Assembly: GCF_021655555.1 (NCBI RefSeq)
Contig: NZ_AP023086.1
Span: 2,262,685 to 2,326,684 of the forward strand
Direction: 5' to 3'
Length of the DNA stretch: 64,000 nt
Origin: Marinagarivorans cellulosilyticus
Lineage (GTDB): Bacteria; Pseudomonadota; Gammaproteobacteria; Pseudomonadales; Cellvibrionaceae
Position 1 is the first letter of the stretch. Each line of letters begins with the position of its first letter. Shown piece by piece: positions 58,861 to 64,000 of this stretch. Under the pieces are notes generated by a model. The model did not search any database. It was not told where the DNA came from and saw only the letters and a list, made by a program, of their open reading frames with translations. The position numbers and the translations under genes are program-made.

Positions 58861-60342
58861 TCAGTAATCTCTGTCGTTCATTGGTGAGTCGGCAGGGGAT
58901 GTTTCCGGTGCTTGCCAGCCGGCAAGTGTCCACAAGCCTTGCGGGTTATGCCCTGTCGTTTGTGCGGCACCGGTATCGCCAGAATGCAAATAGAGTGGCT
59001 TTCCGTTCCAGCTCCATTGCATACCGTCTGCGCGTGCCACTAAGCCGAACTTACCACTTGCATAGCTGTTTGCATGCGCCATCAGCGGTGGCCAAGCTTC
59101 GGCACATGCGCCGTTGCACGCTAGCATTGCGGTATCGGGATTGGTGCTAAAGTCGCCGTCATTGGCAAACACATACAAACTGTAACCATTAACGTTTTCT
59201 TCGCGGCTTTCCCAGCTGTTATCGGTTTTGCGCCACACTAGTGCAGAACCGTCGATAGCTAAAGCGTTGCCTTGTGTGGTTGGTTGCCAGTGTATCGGTG
59301 TAATGGCAGTGCGTTGCCAGCCATTAATATCGGCACCTATGGCATCGCCACGGGTATCGGCGCTAAATAAATGTAGCGCTTGCCCTTGGTAGGTGAGCTG
59401 TGCAAGTGCTTCGTTGTCTGTAGTTTGAAGTGAGTAAGGTTTTGGCAGGTTAACGTCCGCAGGGATAAGGATGGCTGGCCAGTTATCAAGGCAGGCGCCG
59501 GTACAAGGTCCGTCGCTTGTTTTGATATAGGTGGTGCGCAAGCTTAAGGCATCTAATGTGGTTGCGTGTTGGGTTTGGGTATTCAATAAACCAGAAACCT
59601 GTAGCCAGTTATTGCTGTTCAAGGTGGGTGTTGCTGTGGCTATTGGCCAATTGGGGCTTTTAACGGGCGGGTTGGCAGCCACGCTTTTGGTATATAAAGG
59701 CATGCCGTAAAGGCTTGCCTGCCAATAATCATCATCGCGCTCGAATTTGCCAAACGGAGCCTCTAGCACTTTATCTTCGGCGGTCAGTAAGGGTTGCCAT
59801 TGGTTTAAGCAGGCTTCTGTATTGCATGTGCTTTGTTCTGGCGTGTCGTTTGTATAGGTGTATAGCCACTGCCAGCTGTCCACGGTTGTTGAAAGGGCAT
59901 TGCCGTTTTCCCATTGCAGGCTGCTAAAACCTGCCAGCACTTTATAACTATTGCCATATTCGTGTTGATCCAGTTTGAATGTAGGGCGGCTAATGGCTGT
60001 GGCTGTAATGCCATAGCCGCCGACGATAAAGGCTGAAACCTTATCGGCGCACACGCTATCGCAAGCGCTGGTATTATCCTTGGGCATATTGCTGGCGATA
60101 TAAGCGCTTAATTCATTTGCTGGGCGCGCATTGTTTATTGGTGTATTGCCGTTGCCGGTTTCTCCGTGACAGCCAGCGCATTGGGTGCTGTAAAGCTCTG
60201 CGCCGGTTAGAGAGGAGTTATCGTTGTTGCTGGGCGACGGGGTGCTGTAACTGGAGCCGTCACTGCCGCAAGCCTGCAGTAAACCGAGCGCCGAGACCGC
60301 AAGAGCGCCGCCAAGAAACCGTGTGATGGAGTGTGGGTGCAT
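58861..60342 (-). CDS. Cytochrome-c lipoprotein with secreted repeats
   Basis: A 493-residue lipoprotein from ATG 60342 (AAGGA ribosome site). The lipobox is LLQAC (Cys 25), then a Ser/Asn-rich linker and a monohaem cytochrome c domain with CAGCH at 55-59. After residue 150 come three or four units of the secreted-repeat lipoprotein family (PF03640 type), recognisable by repeats such as LYGMPLYTKS, YQGQALHLFSAD..GDAIG..INGW and WNGKPLYLHSGDTG. Each repeat also has a CNxxC pair (CNTEACLNQW, CTGACLDNW, CNGACAEAW). Probably an electron-transfer or redox-linked outer-membrane protein; the partner is unknown. Divergent from sodB. Confidence 0.75.
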   Translation of the reverse strand: MHPHSITRFLGGALAVSALGLLQACGSDGSSYSTPSPSNNDNSSLTGAELYSTQCAGCHGETGNGNTPINNARPANELSAYIASNMPKDNTSACDSVCADKVSAFIVGGYGITATAISRPTFKLDQHEYGNSYKVLAGFSSLQWENGNALSTTVDSWQWLYTYTNDTPEQSTCNTEACLNQWQPLLTAEDKVLEAPFGKFERDDDYWQASLYGMPLYTKSVAANPPVKSPNWPIATATPTLNSNNWLQVSGLLNTQTQHATTLDALSLRTTYIKTSDGPCTGACLDNWPAILIPADVNLPKPYSLQTTDNEALAQLTYQGQALHLFSADTRGDAIGADINGWQRTAITPIHWQPTTQGNALAIDGSALVWRKTDNSWESREENVNGYSLYVFANDGDFSTNPDTAMLACNGACAEAWPPLMAHANSYASGKFGLVARADGMQWSWNGKPLYLHSGDTGAAQTTGHNPQGLWTLAGWQAPETSPADSPMNDRDY

Positions 60343-60635
60343 TATGCATTTCCTTGTTGGGTGAGTCGTGTTGCTTTGGTGACTTCCTGTACGGCGCGGC
60401 CACTTAAAAGTTGCGCTTAATCGGTTTAATGGTGGCAAATGTTGTTTCATGGCCGCTGGCGACTAGCGGCACTATCTGGTACTGTGCATGCCGTTAAACG
60501 ACGTATCAAACAGCGCTAAAGGCCCTATGTTTGTTGGGGGTAAGCTGTTTTAGGTCTTTTCATGTAATACGTTAAACTCAACAAAAAAGCACCGTTAGTG
60601 TGCTTCTAATCCAACCAGCAATAGGAAGAAATATT
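60343..60635. other. Divergent promoter region of the cytochrome lipoprotein and sodB
   Basis: 293 bp between divergent starts, so it must hold two promoters. No repeats or operators stand out; an AT-rich stretch near 60560-60590 is the likeliest sodB promoter. No iron-responsive or SoxR-type site is clear. Confidence 0.4.
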
Positions 60636-61217
60636 ATGGCGATTGAATTACCTGCTTTGCCTTACGCTAAAGATGCGTTGGCGCCTCACATTTCTGAGGA
60701 AACGCTAGAATTTCACTACGGCAAGCATCATCAAACTTACGTGACTAAGCTTAACGGCTTAATTCCTGGTACCGAATTTGAAGGCAAAAGCCTTGAAGAT
60801 ATCGTTAAGACATCTTCTGGTGGTGTTTTTAATAACGCAGCTCAAATTTGGAACCACACTTTCTACTGGAACTGCTTAAGCCCAAATGGCGGCGGCGCAG
60901 CTTCGGGTGCTTTGGGTGACGCTATCACAGCTGAATTCGGTTCATTCGATGCTTTTAAAGAGGCTTTCACTACATCGGCTATCAACAACTTTGGTTCTTC
61001 GTGGACTTGGTTGGTGAAAAGCGAAGATGGCTCTTTGAAAATTGTTAATACCAGCAATGCGGCTACACCATTAACAGAAAAGGGCGTGACGCCGCTGTTA
61101 ACTGTTGACTTGTGGGAGCACGCTTACTACATCGATTACCGCAATGCTCGTCCTACTTACATGAACGCCTTCTGGGCGCTTGTAAACTGGGATTTTGCAA
61201 ATCAAAACTTCGCTTAA
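60636..61217 (+). CDS. sodB: Iron superoxide dismutase
   Basis: A 193-residue cytoplasmic enzyme. Ligand residues are in FHYGKHHQTYV, QIWNHTFYW and VDLWEHAYYIDYRN. AQIWNHTFYW and GSSWTWLV fit the Fe rather than the Mn type. I chose ATG 60636 (MAIELPALPYAKDAL) with an AGGAAG ribosome site; the upstream ATG in frame is unlikely. A terminator follows immediately. Confidence 0.95.
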   Translation: MAIELPALPYAKDALAPHISEETLEFHYGKHHQTYVTKLNGLIPGTEFEGKSLEDIVKTSSGGVFNNAAQIWNHTFYWNCLSPNGGGAASGALGDAITAEFGSFDAFKEAFTTSAINNFGSSWTWLVKSEDGSLKIVNTSNAATPLTEKGVTPLLTVDLWEHAYYIDYRNARPTYMNAFWALVNWDFANQNFA

Positions 61218-61233
61218 TTTCTAAGCTGTTTTT

Positions 61234-61262
61234 AAAAGGAGGCTTTCGCCTCCTTTTTTTTG
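61234..61262 (+). terminator. sodB terminator
   Basis: AAAAGGAGGC and GCCTCCTTTT form a 10-bp stem around TTTC, followed by a long T-run, 17 nt after the sodB stop. Confidence 0.92.
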
Positions 61263-61297
61263 TATACTGGCGCCTTTTCACCTGCCTTATAGTATCA

Positions 61298-62059
61298 ATG
61301 ACTGAACGCCGCGAACCGACCTTATCTGCTTCAAACTTATCTGATCAGGCTGTGCTTGATGAGCCGCAGGCTATTGCATCTAAGGCCAGCTCCAGAAAAA
61401 CAGCGCGTCCGGCACCGGTTAGCCAGCGTGTCGTTGAGGTGAAATCGCCTTTGGCACCACTTGCGCTGGTCGCCTCGATCGTCTCTTTAGGTTTTGTTGG
61501 GTTGCTGTTTTGGCAGGTAACCACGCTGGATGACGAGCGGAAAAACTTAATTCAACAGCTCGGCAGTGCTGATGCCCGCATTGCTGAACTTGAGCAAAAA
61601 CTTACTGTTACTGGGGATGCGTCTGAGCAATCGCTGACCACTCTTGGGGCAGGAGTCAAAACGTTGGATGCTGACGTTAAAGAAAATAGCTCCGAAATTC
61701 GCAAACTTTGGGGGGTCGCGTATGATCGAAACCGCAAAGCTATCGAAGAAAACAAAAAAACGGTGGAAACAGTTGAAAAAGCTGTCGCAAACCTAAAAGC
61801 AGCCCAGCAGAAAGACCAAAAAGCACTACAAGCGGCGATTGCTGACTTGCAGGGCGAACTGGCGGTGTTGAGCGAAGTGCAAGAGTCGCAGCAATCAGCC
61901 TTAAGCCAAAGCCGTAATATATCGGCTCAGCTACAGGCGCTTAAAACTGATCTAAGCAGTCGTGTTAATGCAAACGAAGAGGCCATTAAAGCTATCGATG
62001 CCTTCCGTTTGCAGGTCAATCGACAAATACTACAAATGGGCGGTACTGCAAACCCGTGA
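61298..62059 (+). CDS. Membrane-anchored coiled-coil protein
   Basis: A 253-residue protein from ATG 61298. About 45 polar N-terminal residues (cytoplasmic) precede one membrane helix (about 55-75, LALVASIVSLGFVGLLFW), then a long periplasmic coiled coil (about 80-250) with repeated Leu/Ala heptads and many Lys, Glu and Asp, like KmtA/ATPase-spacer or secretion-type scaffolds. Not recognised; a structural or septal role is possible. It lies 42 nt before tkt. Confidence 0.6.
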   Translation: MTERREPTLSASNLSDQAVLDEPQAIASKASSRKTARPAPVSQRVVEVKSPLAPLALVASIVSLGFVGLLFWQVTTLDDERKNLIQQLGSADARIAELEQKLTVTGDASEQSLTTLGAGVKTLDADVKENSSEIRKLWGVAYDRNRKAIEENKKTVETVEKAVANLKAAQQKDQKALQAAIADLQGELAVLSEVQESQQSALSQSRNISAQLQALKTDLSSRVNANEEAIKAIDAFRLQVNRQILQMGGTANP

Positions 62060-62101
62060 CCTGCCCATTAACTCACCTGATAAATTCTTAGGAGTGCTCT
62101 A

Positions 62102-64000
62102 ATGCCATCTAGAAAAGACCTCGCCAATGCAATCCGTGCTTTGAGCATGGATGCTGTACAAAAAGCCAAAAGTGGCCACCCTGGTGCGCCAATGGGCATG
62201 GCAGATATTGCACAAGTTTTGTGGTGTGACTTTTTAAAGCACAACCCTTCAAACCCTTCTTGGACAGATCGCGATCGCTTTGTATTATCAAACGGTCACG
62301 GCTCTATGTTGATTTACTCTTTGCTTCACCTTTCTGGTTACGACTTGCCAATTGATGAGCTGAAGCAATTCCGTCAATTGCACTCAAAAACACCCGGCCA
62401 CCCTGAGTACGGTTATACCGTAGGCGTAGAAACCACGACAGGTCCTTTGGGGCAGGGTATTGCTAATGCCGTAGGTATGGCCATCGCCGAGAAAACCTTA
62501 GCGGCGCAGTTTAACCGTGAAGGCCACGAAGTTGTTGATCACAACACCTATGCCTTTATGGGCGACGGTTGTTTGATGGAAGGTATTTCGCACGAAGCTT
62601 GTTCTTTGGCGGGTACTCTAGGTTTGGGCAAATTAATTGCTTTCTGGGATGACAACGGCATCTCAATTGATGGTCACGTAGAAGGTTGGTTTACCGATAA
62701 TACACCGGCGCGTTTTGAGTCTTACGGCTGGCATGTGATTCCTGCGGTTGATGGTCACGACCCTGAAGCGATTAAAGCAGCTATTGAAGCGGCTAAAGCT
62801 GAAACCGGCAAGCCCACTTTAATTTGTACTAAAACCATTATTGGTTTTGGTTCACCTAACAAGTCTGGCAGCCACGATTGTCACGGCGCACCTTTAGGTG
62901 ATGAAGAAATTGCAGCTGCTCGTGAATTCTTGAGCTGGCCGCACGCACCTTTTGAAATTCCTGCTGAGGTTTATGCTGGCTGGGATTGCAAAGAAGCTGG
63001 TGCAAGCGCTGAAAGCGCTTGGGATAAAAAGTTTGCAGCTTATCAAGCCGCACATCCTGAGTTGGCAGCCGAATACGAGCGCCGAGTAGTTAAGGGTGAT
63101 TTACCTGCAGACTTCGAAGAGAAAGCGACAGCGTGGATCAAAGAATGCCAAGACAAAGGCGAGAACATTGCAAGTCGTAAGGCTTCGCAAAACTCAATTG
63201 GTGTCTTTGGTGCAATCTTGCCCGAGCTGTTGGGTGGTTCTGCCGATTTGGCTGGCTCCAACCTAACATTGTGGAGCGGTTCAAAAGGCATTACTAAAGA
63301 AGACGCTAGCGGCAACTACTTGTTCTACGGAGTGCGCGAGTTTGGTATGAGCGCATTAATGAACGGTATTTCTTTGCACGGTGGTTTTATTAACTACGGC
63401 GCAACCTTCTTAATGTTTATGGAATATGCACGCAACGCTGTGCGTATGTCTGCTTTGATGGGTGCGCAAAACATTTTTGTTTACACGCACGATTCAATCG
63501 GCCAAGGCGAAGATGGCCCTACGCACCAGCCAATCGAGCAACTAGCAACTTTACGTTTAACGCCAAAACTACACACCTGGCGTCCATGTGATGCGGCTGA
63601 AACCGCTGTATCTTGGAAATCGGCTATTCAGTATAAAGATGGCCCATCGGCGCTTATCTTTAGCCGTCAAGGTTTGCCGGCTATGGCGCGTACCGAAGAG
63701 CAATTGGCTAATGTAGCTAAAGGTGGTTATATCCTAAGCGATTGCGAAGGCACCCCAGAAGCTATTTTGATCGCGACAGGTTCTGAAGTAGGCTTGGCGA
63801 TGAAATCTGCCGAAGCATTAGCGGCTAAAGGCAAGAAAGTTCGCGTTGTTTCAATGCCTTGTACTAACATCTTTGACCAGCAAGATGCGGAATACAAGCA
63901 AAGTGTATTGCCTGTTGAAGTGACTGCACGTGTTGCTATTGAAGCGGCACATGTTGATTACTGGGCTAAATATGTTGGCCTTGAGGGCGCGGTTGTTGGC
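62102..64000 (+). CDS. tkt: Transketolase, N-terminal part
   Basis: The first 633 of about 665 residues; the gene runs off the right edge. Transketolase moves two-carbon units between sugar phosphates in the pentose phosphate pathway using thiamine diphosphate. Seen are SGHPGAPMGMADI, TTGPLGQGIANAVGMAIAEK, GDGCLMEGISHEA with the ThDP motif, AGSNLTLWSG and HDSIGQGEDGPTHQPIEQLATLR with the catalytic Glu/His. The ribosome site is AGGAG, upstream of ATG 62102. Confidence 0.97.
   Translation, partial: MPSRKDLANAIRALSMDAVQKAKSGHPGAPMGMADIAQVLWCDFLKHNPSNPSWTDRDRFVLSNGHGSMLIYSLLHLSGYDLPIDELKQFRQLHSKTPGHPEYGYTVGVETTTGPLGQGIANAVGMAIAEKTLAAQFNREGHEVVDHNTYAFMGDGCLMEGISHEACSLAGTLGLGKLIAFWDDNGISIDGHVEGWFTDNTPARFESYGWHVIPAVDGHDPEAIKAAIEAAKAETGKPTLICTKTIIGFGSPNKSGSHDCHGAPLGDEEIAAAREFLSWPHAPFEIPAEVYAGWDCKEAGASAESAWDKKFAAYQAAHPELAAEYERRVVKGDLPADFEEKATAWIKECQDKGENIASRKASQNSIGVFGAILPELLGGSADLAGSNLTLWSGSKGITKEDASGNYLFYGVREFGMSALMNGISLHGGFINYGATFLMFMEYARNAVRMSALMGAQNIFVYTHDSIGQGEDGPTHQPIEQLATLRLTPKLHTWRPCDAAETAVSWKSAIQYKDGPSALIFSRQGLPAMARTEEQLANVAKGGYILSDCEGTPEAILIATGSEVGLAMKSAEALAAKGKKVRVVSMPCTNIFDQQDAEYKQSVLPVEVTARVAIEAAHVDYWAKYVGLEGAVVG

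Noticed and set aside
1..64000. tRNA, rRNA, CRISPR, integron or prophage features
   Set aside because: I looked for cloverleaf-type and repeat-spacer patterns and phage structural genes and saw none; a covariance search would be needed to exclude small RNAs.

Overview
The window reads as chromosome of a marine, probably polysaccharide-degrading gammaproteobacterium of the Cellvibrionaceae type (Saccharophagus/Teredinibacter-like; this is inference). Reasons are Pseudomonas-like gene neighbourhoods (map-glnD-dapC, mpl-ubiX, hisI-hisE-tatABC, lpxB-rnhB), a sodium-type Mrp antiporter operon, serine-rich lipoprotein linkers and a giant thrombospondin-type-3-repeat exported protein. Nearly all of the 64 kb is protein coding. 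I found no tRNA, rRNA, CRISPR array or prophage.

Layout. 1-7.3 kb: end of lpxB, rnhB, a PilZ-like protein, a methyltransferase behind a Fur box, a SUI1/YciH factor, a voltage-gated channel and hrpB. 7.3-11.1 kb: tlyA, then a BlaI repressor, an M56 peptidase fused to a TonB C-terminal domain and a second TonB-like protein, all behind a 34-bp perfect palindrome. 11.1-13.9 kb: nth, then a long structured leader, rtcB and a translationally coupled 65-codon basic gene resembling the ribosome-rescue factor ArfA, followed by a small inverted-repeat (MITE-like) element. 13.9-20.8 kb: dapC, glnD, map, mpl, ubiX. 20.8-31.1 kb: accessory genes, including an orphan ATP synthase c subunit with a divergent LysR regulator, the TSP3-repeat protein ending in a haem-binding motif, and a metalloprotease-like lipoprotein with an exported partner.

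31.2-45.1 kb: uvrD, an orphan TRAP solute-binding protein, a DUF4197 lipoprotein, a tight five-gene glycan cluster (three recognisable glycosyltransferases, a methyltransferase and a GT-B-like protein), ychJ, rmuC, yceH, kdkA and a PsiE-family gene. 45.5-51.3 kb: the complete mrp operon with MrpA and MrpB fused. 51.5-53.2 kb: an intact ISL3-family insertion sequence with perfect inverted repeats and a short target duplication, next to a decayed secreted-protein gene that ends in a sequence shared with the MITE-like element 39 kb away. 53.6-64 kb: cynS behind a near-consensus sigma-54 promoter, a heptosyltransferase and gmhB, tatCBA, hisEI, a cytochrome-c lipoprotein with secreted repeats, sodB, a coiled-coil membrane protein and the start of tkt.

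The strongest candidate for something undescribed is the rtcB unit. A dedicated promoter, an 8-codon upstream ORF, a hairpin series with an intrinsic terminator, RNA ligase RtcB, and a small gene starting 2 nt after the rtcB stop that carries an 11-bp, GAAA-capped hairpin inside its own 3' coding region. That last arrangement matches how E. coli arfA is controlled. Together they suggest coupled RNA repair and ribosome rescue.
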